A stretch of 64,000 nucleotides of DNA from Gerris lacustris (GCA_951217055.1 OX578285.1:49354024-49418023); one strand, 5' to 3'; shown: positions 12,801 to 22,165, counted from the first letter of the stretch. The notes: a model not told the origin generated them from the sequence alone. Program-made: numbers and translations.

Positions 12801-15800
12801 TACGGATGTCCGGACTAGCAGGGTCCGGATAAACGAGACTCTACTGTACCAAATAAATTTTCCCAGTAGATAAATAACCATTGGGATAGTTAAAGAGGAC
12901 AATTATCCAGGTTTACTTGTCCAAGTATACTTCTAATTATCATGTAATCAGAGAATTGACAATTGACAACATTTTCTTTATTTATTCGGTCACACTAAAT
13001 TAAAAGAAAATCAACAATTCGATAAATTTACTTCAACCCTATTCTCTATAACAAGTTTTTGTAAAGGAATTTTTTCAGAAAGAAATACTTTAATGAAGAA
13101 GGTAGAAATATTACTTATAACCCTTCTAAAGTTTCATGTAAAGTGCAATACTGCCTTAATATTTTTATACTTAATAGCTGAATAATTGCTGTATGAACAA
13201 GTGTTACCTTTGATCGGGGAGAAGGTTATCTTTAACTAAGTTCATAGCAATCTGTATCAAGGTTATATCATCACTAGATTTAGAATATATCTACTCTGAT
13301 TTTGTTATCCAGTATTCTTGTTGTTCTTATGTTAACCTCTTCCGCAACCGCAACTAATTTTTGTGTTAGGCTATTTTAAAGTTCATTAGGCATACAATTG
13401 ATAGTTAACAAGGTTTAAGCCTTATAAACTAGTAACCCACGTTTTTTTCTAGAAGACTTTTACTTATTACATTGAATTTGTAAGTAAAGCGGTTCCCAAT
13501 TAGACATTTTTTTTTGCGTTTTGTTTTAATTTTTTTGGTGGTAAAATGGCCGCCATTTAGGAAAAACGATATATTTTTGTGAACCAAATTTCAATACCTT
13601 TAAATTGATACCCAACTGACAAAAATTTTGGGGCTCCATAGTTACGGTCCCCTAGAAACTTTAAAATTTCACTTTTTTTAGATCAACTCCCGGAAATTTC
13701 ATTGGCCCACAGAGATATATACCTATGTATTTTTGCCTTTTTTTAGGACCTATTCTAATGGGGTAGTGCAGGGGGGGTACATTTTGGGTTTGTTTTCATT
13801 TTGTGGGGGGTAACATGGCCGCCATTTTGGAAACGAGATATATATTTGTAACCTACATTTCAATACCTTTGAAATGATACCCAACTTGAAAATTACAAAA
13901 AATATAAAATATTGCGATCTATTCGCAATTGATCGCAGATCGCAAAAATTTTGAGTGTTTAAGTCCGCAATAGTTTTTCTGTTTTTGGGCAAAAAAGTTT
14001 AACTTGTATACCAAATTTCAAGTCTATAACTTTAGTAGGTCGGGAGATATACTCCAAGATGCGACGGACGGACGGATGGACGAACTACCAAAAGCATAAG
14101 GCTTTCTAGGACGACCTCGAAACCCTAAAAAGTCGAATAAAATATAAATAAATTATTTAAAAAGATAACTTTTAATTAAATGAACGCTCAAAAGAATGGC
14201 TGCCACGTTGGTAGACTGAAGTAGTAATATTGTTAAGATTTAACAAAAAATGTTCTTGTGACGCCATCTCTCGGAGTGCACGGTAGACAAATTATAAATT
14301 TTATCCAAAATGAAGCGCTGCATTCTTCACGAATCTTCTTAAATAAGTGGAAATTGTCCACAACACACTCCTAATGCACACTTGAGTAAGGGGGGTCTCG
14401 AAGGAAAAAGCACTGAATTGATTTTGGGAGCTACGTGATAAAGTGAGGTTGGTCTTAATTCAAGACATTGCCACTATCTGTTCTGGAAACTGGAAAATGA
14501 CTCCATACGCTATCTCTGATAAGAAGTCTCTAGAAAACCTGAACAATTAATGGTTGTCTTCAAAATAAGCGTACCTATCCGTATCCGACAATCCGACATC
14601 TTCAACCACATCCATGATCTGAATATCAAATTGCAAGAAGCTAATGTACATTTTTATTATGTTGAGGACGAAATTGTGTTTTGATGAGCCATGGGGGTCC
14701 ATAGCAGATGCCAAAATTGACGGGGGTCCACGGCTAAAAGTATTCGGGAATCACTGCTTTAGACGTTCGGAGACTCGGTCCCTACTACCCAGTTTTGACA
14801 ATGGAAGATCCTTGCCAAAATGATAAGTAGTCATATTTAACAAAGATGCAGAAGGCGTTAAGAGATAGATTTATTTCTCTTGTACCTAATGATGACGTTT
14901 CCTCATTAATTGGGGATTTTAATTATTTACTGTAAGCTCTAGTCGGTAAGCTTCTCCTCTTTCATAAAATCGATACCCTTTAGTTAGCTTCTCTCTAATT
15001 AAAGCACTATTCAACACCCAAGAGATGTTAAGCTATAGCTTAGTACCGGCGTAAAATAGATATATAATTACGTGGCAAAATGTTAATTAGAGAATTGATA
15101 GCGATCAAGCAAACGATTGGAGGCAAATAATAAAATATCAGTTATTTTTTTGCAATTTAATGCAAAATCGTCCGTCTTCTTACTTCCAATATTGAATCCA
15201 GGATTCCTCCTTCAATATGAGGAAAACATACAGTAACGTCTCCACGGATACACCAATATATTTTTACCTAAGTAGCCCAAACGTACGTCGGAAACGCGTG
15301 CTATGAGCTCACTTTATAATTTGTTTAGACTTAGTTAGGTTTATATGGAAAATAGTAATAAAAGAATATATGAAGAAGTTGGCAATTATATAGACGTTGA
15401 CGAATGGACTTGGCAAAATCAAGGAATCAGTGCCTGTTTCCAGTAATTAGATTAAGCTTTTATTCTTTCTTTTCAGCCTTCTCCCTTCCAGAGTTGCCTT
15501 TAATCTTATTAACCCTAAATACAGCCCTAATTGTTTCTCACTTAAGAAACGTTTATTCGCCTCTGAACCTTTTTAAAAGAAATTCCTTTAATAGAGTTGT
15601 ATCGATCGGAATTAGACACGTCTACGTTTGAATTGGGTTTAGATTTAGCGATAAATAATTAGGTACTTGATCAAACTAAAAGTTTATTTGGAGCATTATA
15701 CAACGATTGGCTTATATAGAGTATAGCTTATAGAAATTTATTTTCAGTGGAGACCGATATGAAAAAATTGAAGTGGGTCAAAAATCCTTCGTGGAGATTA

Positions 15801-17553
15801 CAGAAGACGTAATTAGACCAAGAGTTTGCAGAATAAATGGTTTTTTCAAAGCCGCAAGCACATCTTAAGAAGAAACATTTTAATGACAAAATTCTTCTTT
15901 CTTTTAAAAAAATACGTGTGGTGTTGAAGGACACCCGGTAGGTACGAAGTTCCTTAAATTTTTTATTAAATATAAATTATAAGATCACACTGCTAAGTAC
16001 GTATACGTTGCTAACTACGGAGACAAAATTAATAGTACATAACTAACTCTTTGTACCTAGCGGATATTAAAGCATTATTTGTATCATTAAAGCAAGCGTC
16101 TTGCGTCTTACAATAAATATGTATTGAATATTGAGAAAAAAGGTTATCATGATGAGTTAATAGTTAAAGAGTATGTTTGTAGTTGGTAGGAAATAGGACT
16201 GTTTTCTACCTACCCGGCCTACTTATTTAAAAATATATCTCTTCCCTACTAAAAAATGTCTGCTTGTATCAGGTTGAAATTTTACATGCCTGTTTCAATT
16301 GTACTTTAGACGATGTGTAAGAAGTTTTATTAAAATCGTTACGTTAGAACGTAAGATATCGGTAAAAACGTTGTTTTCTTTATTTTAAACGTTCTGGTCC
16401 GCTTTAATAAATTTAGCGATCTTTATCACTTCATAGCAATGTCGGTGTTCGTTTTACTAAAAAAAATATTTATAAAAGTTGTTTGTCTCATTAAATAGAT
16501 GAAATTAGAATTTTTTCCCGTTCTAAAATTCCAATTTTAAATTCGAAGCTTACGTTTACGCGAGTTGCGCTTGAACGCTTGGGCGGATAACGTTGTCCAA
16601 CGAACTCAGCCTGGGCACTGGTAAAATGAACATGTATACCAAATTTCAACTAACTAGGTCATAATAAACCGCCTGGGTTTCCGGTGGAATCCGCGTCACG
16701 AAGGGGGTGAAGTCCGACGTTTCGCTTCCTCTGCTGGAAGCATCTTCAGGGGTGTGGTCCATCGTGGTGTTGACTCGAAGCAAACACAGGATGTACTGAT
16801 GTTTGCTTCGAGTCAACACCACGATGCACCACAACCCTGAAGATGCTTCCAGCAGAGGAAGCGAAACGTCGGACTTCACCCCCTTCGTGACGCGGATTCC
16901 ACCGGAAACCCAAGCTGCTTATTACGAGTCTACCCGCGGAAGCCTACGCACCAAGTTAACTAGGTCATGTTTTACTCAAGTTATCGTCATCGGTAGATAT
17001 CGTGACGTTTGGTTTTGTGACGGTTGTTTTTTCGGATTCACTCCCGGGCTCCAGAACGTGCCATAAGGAACTTCGTTCCAAAAATTACAGTATTTCTTTC
17101 TATTCTGCTAACAGGGTAAATAAATAATTAAAGGGAGGAAGCATAGTAATCTGATATCATATCAGTAATAGAACAAATTCAATCAAGTCAGTTGTAATAA
17201 TAATCAAGTACGAATTTTTCATAGTATTTGTTTCTTTGTAACATCCCCGAAAATTATAATTTTTGGTCGAAAGTCGGCTTTTTACGATTAAATTATTTTT
17301 GGCGAATTTATGCCTTTCGTCATTGCTAATCGTAACTCGACTATTTTATCTATGATTGTTGATAGTATAATTGTGGTTACTTTACCTTGGTAGCGGCCGC
17401 TGCCAGTCTAGGAATAAGTGTTTCAGGAAAGACCTGGTGAACGGAGAAACTCGGCTGTTGGACATTAGCCGCCTTCCTAATCTCCTCCCACACAGGTTCC
17501 CCGTAGGTTTCTTTTATGAATTCCGCCATGTTCTCTAGCAGCAAACCGTACAT
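2170..17553 (-). CDS. Gyc88E: Atypical soluble guanylate cyclase (Gyc88E-like), N-terminal 412 residues in eight exons; catalytic part off the left edge
   Basis: Cytosolic haem-containing cyclase that makes cGMP from GTP in response to O2/NO (family knowledge). Joined coding exons: 17386-17553, 7502-7628, 6510-6688, 5987-6168, 5671-5794, 3533-3656, 2582-2708, 2170-2374. They total 1236 nt, and all phases agree (cumulative 168, 295, 474, 656, 780, 904, 1031, 1236). Domains: H-NOX about 1-184, with the proximal haem histidine in L-D-N-L-H104 and the haem-propionate motif Y133-x-S135-x-R137; PAS-like HNOBA about 205-345; signalling helix/coiled coil about 350-390; then the linker E-L-L-Y-Q-M-I-P-K. 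The sequence stops at T-C-Q412, where the catalytic domain normally begins. The helix sequence [20 protein letters not shown] points to the 88E type rather than classic alpha/beta subunits. It starts at the family's usual M-Y-G-L-L-L-E-N. No stop or frameshift is seen. Confidence 0.93.
2582..2708 (-). CDS. Gyc88E: Gyc88E coding exon 7 (residues 302-344)
   Basis: Acceptor GTTTAG, donor GTAAGT. Contains [13 protein letters not shown] and [13 protein letters not shown], the end of the PAS-like region. No stand-alone ORF marks it; it was found by reading the intron. Confidence 0.94.
3533..3656 (-). CDS. Gyc88E: Gyc88E coding exon 6 (residues 261-302)
   Basis: Acceptor TGACAG, donor GTAACC. Encodes [10 protein letters not shown], then an acidic, poorly conserved linker (D/E-rich, about 279-297), then L-K-L-K-G, which joins to Q-M-I-Y-M-E in the next exon. 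The overlapping plus-strand ORF at 3325-3612 is a shadow. Confidence 0.93.
3730..3842. repeat. (TA)n microsatellite
   Basis: About 113 bp of TA dinucleotide with one AACC interruption. In the Gyc88E intron between exons 6 and 5. Confidence 0.98.
4021..4311. mobile_element. hAT-like MITE with 8-bp target duplication
   Basis: Terminal inverted repeats of about 60 bp begin CAAGGATCTTATATAAAG. The element is flanked by a perfect 8-bp duplication TTCCAAAC (4013-4020 and 4312-4319). No coding capacity. Lies in the Gyc88E intron between exons 6 and 5. Confidence 0.85.
4874..5440 (-). mobile_element. Repeat family with conserved small ORF (Crypton-like relic?), copy A
   Basis: Begins TAGTTCATTACGCGTCTAG and ends CAATCGTAGATAAA. 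The termini are not inverted repeats of each other. Carries, on the minus strand, a damaged version of the small ORF intact in the 55.5-kb copy. The GAGCGATAGCGAGGG and GCGCATGC[GC]CAATG segments are shared by copies. Lies in the Gyc88E intron next to exon 5. Confidence 0.7.
5671..5794 (-). CDS. Gyc88E: Gyc88E coding exon 5 (residues 219-260)
   Basis: Acceptor TTTCAG, donor GTAAGC. PAS-like region: [11 protein letters not shown] and [13 protein letters not shown], both strongly conserved across soluble cyclases. Confidence 0.95.
5987..6168 (-). CDS. Gyc88E: Gyc88E coding exon 4 (residues 159-219)
   Basis: Acceptor TTTTAG, donor GTACCT. Covers the H-NOX C-terminus (D-L-I-I-E-V) and the start of the PAS-like region ([16 protein letters not shown]). 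Ends in phase 2, and the split Ser codon is completed by the next exon. Confidence 0.95.
6510..6688 (-). CDS. Gyc88E: Gyc88E coding exon 3 (residues 99-158), haem ligand exon
   Basis: Acceptor ACTCAG, donor GTAAAT. Carries the proximal haem histidine (L-D-N-L-H104-E-Y-L-K), the conserved Y-P-R-M-R-A-P-S-F loop and the Y-R-S-K-R haem-propionate clamp. Ends phase 0 after F-Y-K-K. Confidence 0.95.
6935..7370. repeat. ~70-bp tandem repeat, about 4 units
   Basis: Units contain CTTACCATAAATAGTGG, then AGAAACCTAAAT and GTGAT. The first unit is interrupted by the MITE at 6968-7199. Non-coding and intronic. Confidence 0.75.
6968..7199. mobile_element. hAT-like MITE inserted in a tandem repeat
   Basis: Inverted ends GG[CT]ACTTCTTTAGATTGTTAC and a perfect 8-bp duplication AATAGTGG (6960-6967 and 7200-7207). 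The target is the local ~70-bp tandem repeat. An internal extra copy of the inverted-repeat hairpin lies at 6970-7025. Confidence 0.85.
7502..7628 (-). CDS. Gyc88E: Gyc88E coding exon 2 (residues 57-99)
   Basis: Acceptor TTTTAG, donor GTATGC, phase 0 in and phase 1 out. Encodes the H-NOX core with [12 protein letters not shown] and [11 protein letters not shown] repeat copy (7672-7969) lies only about 45 bases upstream of this exon's acceptor. Confidence 0.95.
7672..7969. mobile_element. Fold-back family (CAGGGTGGTCC ends), single-arm copy
   Basis: Contains the family's AAATATGCTATCAAAGATAT, GTTGGGTGGCCTG and CAAGTTTCATTAATTTATCT blocks, a poly-G run and the end GGACCACCCTG. It sits 44 bases from Gyc88E exon 2 on its acceptor side. 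Confidence 0.7.
8120..8380. repeat. AT-only low-complexity block
   Basis: About 260 bp of A/T in TTAATATATTA-like permutations with many short self-complementary pieces. It precedes the LINE fragment. Confidence 0.9.
8385..8970 (+). mobile_element. 5'-truncated LINE, 3' end
   Basis: Contains the last 145 codons (8435-8869) of a non-LTR retrotransposon second ORF, followed by a short 3'UTR and a (CA)n-poly(A) tail near 8940-8967. The 5' side is cut off at an AT-rich block. Inserted in the first coding intron of Gyc88E. Confidence 0.75.
8435..8869 (+). pseudogene. C-terminal end of a LINE ORF2 (post-RT zinc-knuckle region)
   Basis: A 144-residue ORF with the pattern C-x2-C-x8-H-x4-C ([18 protein letters not shown]), preceded by R-L-R-C-N-H-G. 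This is typical of the tail of Jockey/I/R1-type reverse transcriptase polyproteins. No RT domain is present, so this is a dead fragment. Confidence 0.75.
9243..9415. repeat. 55-bp tandem repeat, three units plus part
   Basis: Units start TTGCCTTTGGACTATGTAAG at 9243, 9294, 9349 and 9404 (spacing 51, 55, 55). The ORFs on both strands here (9145-9449) come from the repeat. Confidence 0.85.
9550..10500 (-). pseudogene. Frameshifted LINE reverse-transcriptase remnant
   Basis: Three overlapping minus-strand reading frames run in RT order. 10492-10244 has an RT active-site-like I-T-L-Y-C-D-D-A-S (normally Y-A-D-D). 10114-9866 has [13 protein letters not shown] and R-F-F-I-L-Q-T-R, the thumb region. 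9909-9550 has [14 protein letters not shown] and F-N-H-L-P-K-S-I-K, the C-terminal tail. Frame changes and internal losses show it is inactive. A Jockey/CR1-like clade is likely, but the clade is not certain. Confidence 0.75.
10664..11120 (+). repeat. Interspersed repeat, copy 1
   Basis: Shares TTGTATCAAGTTGAAATTTT, AACGCTTGGGCAGACAACGT and ACTCAAGTTATCGTCGTACG-type blocks with 16247-17070. It gives the empty-site view of the fold-back insertion there. Confidence 0.75.
11121..12049. other. Intron sequence, no gene seen
   Basis: Contains a T-rich imperfect repeat at 11375-11510 (GTGTTTTTAACGCTGTTTTT-like) that produces a false 95-codon ORF, and a short palindrome GAACTTGGTTCGCCGAACCA near 11590. 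Confidence 0.6.
12050..12846. mobile_element. pogo/Tigger-like DNA transposon, non-autonomous
   Basis: Ends CAGTAGAGTCTCGCTAATCC and its inverse, flanked by TA. Sub-terminal repeats of TCCGGATTA type are present on both sides. About 797 bp with no intact transposase; the 63-residue ORF at 12251-12442 shows no recognisable domain. The termini are the classic pogo/Tigger signature. Confidence 0.85.
13525..14130. repeat. Degenerate tandem pair with GGCCGCCATTTTG motif
   Basis: Two related blocks (about 13530-13650 and 13785-13890) each contain ATGGCCGCCATTT, AATTTCAATACCTTT and GATACCCAACT, followed by a (GACG)n-like tract at 14065. Similar wording appears at 38990-39070 and 41515-41540. Unclassified repeat, no gene. 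Confidence 0.65.
14131..16246. other. Intron sequence of Gyc88E, no gene seen
   Basis: A region of about 2.1 kb with weak similarity between 15190-15310 and 4540-4680 (TAGCCCA.ACG and AACGCGTGCTATGA), an old dispersed repeat. ORFs are short and lack recognisable domains. Confidence 0.55.
16247..17070 (+). repeat. Interspersed repeat, copy 2, interrupted by the fold-back element
   Basis: Same blocks and order as 10664-11120, split at 16662/16957 by the fold-back element. Lies 0.3 kb from the Gyc88E start exon. Confidence 0.75.
16663..16956. mobile_element. Fold-back element with hammerhead-like motifs, 12-bp target duplication
   Basis: Two arms of about 125 nt (16668-16792 and 16803-16915) are near-perfect inverted repeats around a 10-15-nt loop. 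A 12-bp duplication TAACTAGGTCAT flanks the element (16651-16662 and 16957-16968). It is inserted in a repeat whose uninterrupted relative lies at 10664-11120. Each arm holds CTGAAGA, a stem-loop GCTTCC/GGAAGC, then GAAACGTC. The ORFs on both strands are identical because of the palindrome. Confidence 0.75.
17386..17553 (-). CDS. Gyc88E: Gyc88E coding exon 1 (residues 1-56)
   Basis: Begins with ATG at 17553 and encodes the start of the H-NOX domain, including [11 protein letters not shown]. It ends at T-K before a GTAAAG donor, phase 0. An acceptor-like TTTAAG lies 18 bases upstream of the ATG, so the exon probably begins at 17571 and an upstream 5'UTR exon exists. This is too small to stand out as an ORF and was found by reading the reverse strand. 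The next exon lies 9.8 kb away. Confidence 0.93.
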
Positions 17554-17625
17554 CCTTATACTTCTCCCGACCTTAAACCATAAAACATAAACAACATTTC
17601 GTTCGTACGTAATTAGAAAATTTGC

Positions 17626-17776
17626 AATTTTAATTTAAATCAAATTATAATTAATTATTAACTACTATACTGGAAATATAGAGGCCCGTGGTTCAAATCC
17701 CGGCGCTGGAGTGTATTTTTCTCTGTCTGTTTCCCGTATAGTTAATAATAGTTATAATTTGATTTAAATTAAAATT
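17626..17776. mobile_element. Hairpin MITE carrying a tRNA-like 3' half
   Basis: Arms of about 45 nt (AATTTTAATTTAAATCAAAT... and its inverse) enclose GGCCCGTGGTTCAAATCCCG, a good RNA polymerase III B-box (GGTTCAAATCC at 17690-17700). The T-stem pairing is imperfect and no A-box is visible, so this is not a functional tRNA. It lies only about 55 bases on the intron side of the proposed acceptor of the Gyc88E start exon. Confidence 0.7.
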
Positions 17777-18209
17777 TAATCTTTCCGTAGTATGAATACT
17801 ACCAAAATCGTTAAATATGTAAGTTTGTAGTAAAGAACGCCGATATACATCCAAAAATGATAATACGCTCTAAAATTGTAAATAAAATGGGCTAATGATA
17901 ATATTTATGCAGGGAGGCTGCCATGTGACAAAACATTTTTCAACTCCAAAATCTGATTTGTTTGTTTCTGCGTGCAGTCCTTTACTACAAACAGATGGTA
18001 AATCCCATTCTTACACGTTCTTGAAACCAACACCATGTAAAAATACTCTGCCACTTAGTGTGGCACATAGCTTCCTCGCTTTCTATTTTGTTTACTTCAA
18101 TGATTTAGTACTATTAAAACCTATTATTGTCAAATTTATTTAATCCCCCCCCCCGTTTTTTAAATCTGTCAAAATTGTCAGAATTGGGGGGGGGGGGGGG
18201 GGGGGGGCA

Positions 18210-18455
18210 CATTTCACAAAAAATTTAACCCTTAAGTTTTTTTACCCTTTTTTTGGAAAATATTTTTTTTAAGTCGCTATATTTTTAAAATATGTGGGTA
18301 GGTACAAGACACATAGATGCCAAATTTCAAAGTGATCGGACGAAAGGTGTAGCCGTGAGAGCAGGCGACCGGACGGAGGAAACACACGCAGGAAAATATA
18401 AGGAAACACACGCAGGAAAATATAAGGGTCCTTGGTTTTGCCTACGGACCCTAAA
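18210..18455 (-). repeat. Interspersed repeat (GGTCCGTAGGCAAAACC family), reverse copy
   Basis: Inverse of the blocks at 37202-37430 and 46116-46300: GGTCCGTAGGCAAAACCAAG, CCTGCGTGTGT, CCGATCACTTTGAAATTTGG. The CACGCAGGAAAATATAAGG block is locally duplicated. Confidence 0.8.
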
Positions 18456-18710
18456 AAGAAGACTTCTTCTTGACGTCTTCGTCTATTTATCTTTTTGAAC
18501 TTGACATATTTTTTTATTTAAATAATCTGAAGATTAGAGAAAAAGCTTGCGTAAATTTTTATGAAAGTACTTAGAGACTGCGCTTTTCCTAAGCTCAAGT
18601 TACTTTACAGAACTTTAATAATGTTTACTGTAAGAGTTTTGTTTATACAGACTTATGACTACTAAGCCCTTAAGAGGTAGAACTGAAGGGGACTTACTCT
18701 ATTCCAAAAA

Positions 18711-19020
18711 GCATGGGAGCATGTGAGCACGTTCGTATATGTGTAAATGCATGGGAGCACGTTCGTATAAATGTAATTGCATGGGAGCACGTTCGTATAA
18801 GTTTAAAAGCATGGGAGCAATCTCGTATAAATGTAAAAGCATGGGAGCACGTTCGTGTAAATGTAATTGCATAGGAGCACGTTCGTATGAATGTAAAAGC
18901 ATTGGAGCACGTTCGTATAAGTTTAAAAGCATGGGAGCACGTTCGTATAAATCTAAAAGCATGGGAGCACGTTCGTATATGTGTAAATGCATGGGAGCAC
19001 ACTCGTATAAATGTAAAAGC
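18711..19020. repeat. 30-bp minisatellite, ten units
   Basis: Unit GCATGGGAGCACGTTCGTAT plus a variable 10-nt tail. The first unit is 38 bp and the others are exactly 30 bp, starting 18711, 18749, then every 30 to 18989. Because 30 is divisible by three, several frames on both strands stay open (10-residue repeats such as M-G-A-R-S-Y-K-C-K-S). I do not call a gene. No start context, splice site or unique domain supports one. Confidence 0.9.
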
Positions 19021-20891
19021 ATGAGATACGAGTGGATGAGAGTACACTTTGCACCACTGGCTTTTGTTGACACCTTGAGGTCTGGGCTTTATTAGCATTC
19101 CTGCAGGGCATCGTGTGCATTCAGATGTCACAGTTAGTGTTAGTACCAATACATTCCAAACAAACCCACATTGATTTTTACTTTGTCACATACATCGTAT
19201 ATATTGAGAGAAAGTATAATGATGGTGTAAAAATTTGGACTTACAAATTTTAAGGTCCCATGAGCCACAAAAGTGTTTGTTTTTCCGGATGTCATTCGTG
19301 GAAACTAGATTGTGTTTGTCTAAGGATAACAAGTAAAAATGAACTAATATGAACGAAATTTGGTCCACAGGTGCATCTCAGCACTAATGAAACTAAATAG
19401 TTTGTAGAAATTTCACACAATATTTTCAAGATGGCAGCCTATATAGAAATACCTATCAAGTTGCATATAATTTAAAAGCGTAAGTGTACATAAATATGAC
19501 ATTATTTTTAAAATTTGTAAGTTATTTTGCTTATAAAATTAAAGCATGCCCTTCATGATGCATGTCGTTGGAAAGCTCTTTAAGAGTACAGTTATTGTTG
19601 TTATGTTCACTTTTGTCATATTTTCATTTAAGAGGGGGGTAAAATAGAAAAGCAGGAAAAAAAATGCTGTTTAGTTATAAATTAGAAATATTACTATTTT
19701 TTGATCCGATTTCAGCTGTTTATGAATAAAAATGTTTATTGTTTAAGATTAAAATGCACGCTCAGCTCAATATTGCAAGCAGAAAACTGCATTGCACACC
19801 TAGTTTACTAATGTTGTTTATCAATATATGTAGCTTATTTCAGCTTAGACTATTTCTTAAGGTAGGTTTTTCAACTTATGCTGAGTACATCATATTGTAA
19901 TGTATTACAATATACGTCGCAATGTCAAATGTCAATGTACTTTCATACGGTAGCGATAATTAGGACGATTTTAAGAATGTGCATATCAACTTTCGATATT
20001 TTTAGAATATCATCAAATAATCTATCGTAGAATGTATGTTATATATTTTTATATCCAATGCTTAATCTGGATACATGTTTGGAATGCTTGGATAATTTCA
20101 GAGCTAAACTAAATAAATCTTCAGTTCCTAAGAGAACTATCTTAAAGAATTACCGAGGGAGGTGTAATTGCGATACAATGGAAATTATTGAAAGAAGAGA
20201 GGTGGAATAAATAGGAATCCGTTGTTTTAAGGTTTTTAAAGATCAAAAACTACAGCTATTAGGTTTCCTTAGAGGGCCAAGGCCGAAGAAACGATAGAGA
20301 ACTTGAGAATCAACTAGACCGCTTGCAAGGCAAGAGTTTAACCACTTTAAGAAATTAGACCGGCCAACCACCACTTATGGTAATCAGCTCCGGACTACAT
20401 TAGGAAATGAAAACATAAGCAAAACCCATTATTTGACATGTAATAACTGTAAGATAACAAACGTATTTAAAACAGTCTATATACATAAGATTCTCCTCTT
20501 AAGTATCTCTCAAGTAAAAAGTACATTATATTTTATTAGTTACTCGTGACTGCCGATCCTCGCAACAACCAGAGAACTCCATTTTTTCCACTTGGAAATA
20601 ATAACAAAGAAACTTTTAAAAATTGAAAAGACAAATACATCCAGATACTGATTTTATAATTAGCCAACTTTAATTATAAAAAAATAATTTATTAAATTTG
20701 TTAATTTTTTTGATATACAAGATGGACCAATAAAGTAAAAAGTTGTTTTATGATCGAATTCTCTTATCAGTTGGCATAAGGTTTTAATTTATAAAAATTT
20801 TTATCTTTGATTATTATACTATTTATTTTATATTATTGCTAAATTTCTAGTTTTTAACGGTGCGGAAATATTCTTGAGAATTTTGTCAAAA
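19021..20891. other. No gene seen
   Basis: AT-rich single-copy-looking DNA apart from the repeat at 19535-19665. I read both strands and saw no conserved exon. Confidence 0.5.
19535..19665 (+). repeat. Interspersed repeat, copy 1
   Basis: Contains GATGCATGTCGTTGGAAAGC and TCTTTAAGAGTA, then GAGGGGGGTAAAAT. The same order is found at 48560-48700. Confidence 0.75.
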
Positions 20892-21287
20892 TAGTACATT
20901 ACGCGTCTAGTGCGGAAAGTAGCATTTTGCATGTGAGTGTGGAGTTTGTACCCGAGCGACAGCGGTAGTAAAACCACTCGAGCAAAGCAAAATACAGTTT
21001 TCGCACTAGTTGCGTACCGTACTTTATCCACGATTGTCAGATTTTATTAATAAATACAGAAAAAAACAGTTACTTTAATTAAACAAACAGCAAATTAGTT
21101 TTGTTAAATGTAAACAAACATGCTAATCTTGCGATAAGGAGAAGAATTCTTCTTTATTTCCGCACTAAAGAGATAAAGAAGAATTATGCAACGCGCATGC
21201 GCAATGAATACAACTACGAAAATAATCACTTTCTACGCATCTAAACAGAGATATAAATGTTTATATCTCGTAACAATCGTAGATAAA
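20892..21287. mobile_element. Same family, copy B (ORF deleted)
   Basis: Starts TAGTACATTACGCGTCTAG and ends CAATCGTAGATAAA like copy A, but lacks the ORF segment, so it is an internally deleted derivative. Confidence 0.75.
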
Positions 21288-21527
21288 TGCATTTTTGAGG
21301 GAGAAAAAAAAGAAGAGGATTTGGACGTATAACGAATTAGACGTTTTATCAGAATTAGGTTAAAATGCTTCGCTTAGAGTACAGACTTTAATGGGGGCAT
21401 GTTGATTACGAAGCTTATGCCTTCAGTTATCAGACGAATCATAATTCGAATGTTATCTACTTGGTTTAATGCTACCTCAATTATTTTCTAATCAAGTTCA
21501 CTTTCTTTTCCAGCACTCTTACAAAGG

Positions 21528-21833
21528 TTAGTAAGAATTTGTATTACAATAAAGAATGAAATTATATAGGTTATCTGATTTTATGGACAAAAGACGTTTA
21601 CACCAAACAAATAAAATATCTATAGATGACGGATCCTTCGGTAAACTATTAAAAAACAATATGTTTGTAACAAAAATATCCCCTTTTTTTTGTGTATTGA
21701 AATATTTAAGTTTGTGAACAAAGCAAATCGAGTATTTGCTGCGCACTCGCGTTGCACAACCAGAAAAGAAGCAAGTATGGTACGCTGGTTTTTTCTCAAT
21801 ATATTGATTACAGCAAATATTATAGCATATCAA
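21528..21833 (-). other. Unrecognised 101-codon ORF
   Basis: Contains C-F-F-S-G-C-A-T-R-V-R-S-K and C-F-V-H-K-L-K-Y-F, but no complete zinc-finger spacing that I can defend (a THAP-like start was considered). It lies between repeats. Probably chance or a decayed transposon gene. Confidence 0.15.
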
Positions 21834-21954
21834 TTATTTTGATACATATTTACTTTTACCTAGATTTTGAAAGTAGAAAATAATAGATAACGGAAGGATA
21901 TAGAATATATATTACTGCTAAGACACATATCTACGGCTTATATATCGTTGGATT

Positions 21955-22165
21955 TGTATTCAAATGGACTACATTTTAGAATTGTTTAATCAAAATCGTC
22001 GGAACCTTTTTCGAGTAATACTTTATAATCCCGTTATTTCTGAGTTTATTGGGAGGTAGCGCCCCCAAATTTGAAGCTAAAATACATTACTGGATTTCTT
22101 CTCCGATTTTTCTGAATATATATGCCACATTTCCTCAAATTCGGCCCAATAGTTTAGGCTCCACG
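21955..22165 (-). repeat. Interspersed repeat, partial copy of the 61.5-kb family
   Basis: Contains AATGGACTACATTTTAGAAT and CGGCCCAATAGTTTAGGCTCC in the same order as the copy at 525-862. Confidence 0.75.

Noticed and set aside
16646..17066. Pair of similar ORFs on opposite strands ([13 protein letters not shown])
   Set aside because: They are the same sequence read on each arm of an inverted repeat. The translation overlaps the hammerhead-like motif and is not a gene.
18694..19149. Histidine/threonine/phenylalanine repeat protein of 151 codons
   Set aside because: A product of the 30-bp minisatellite, with equally long frames on the other strand.
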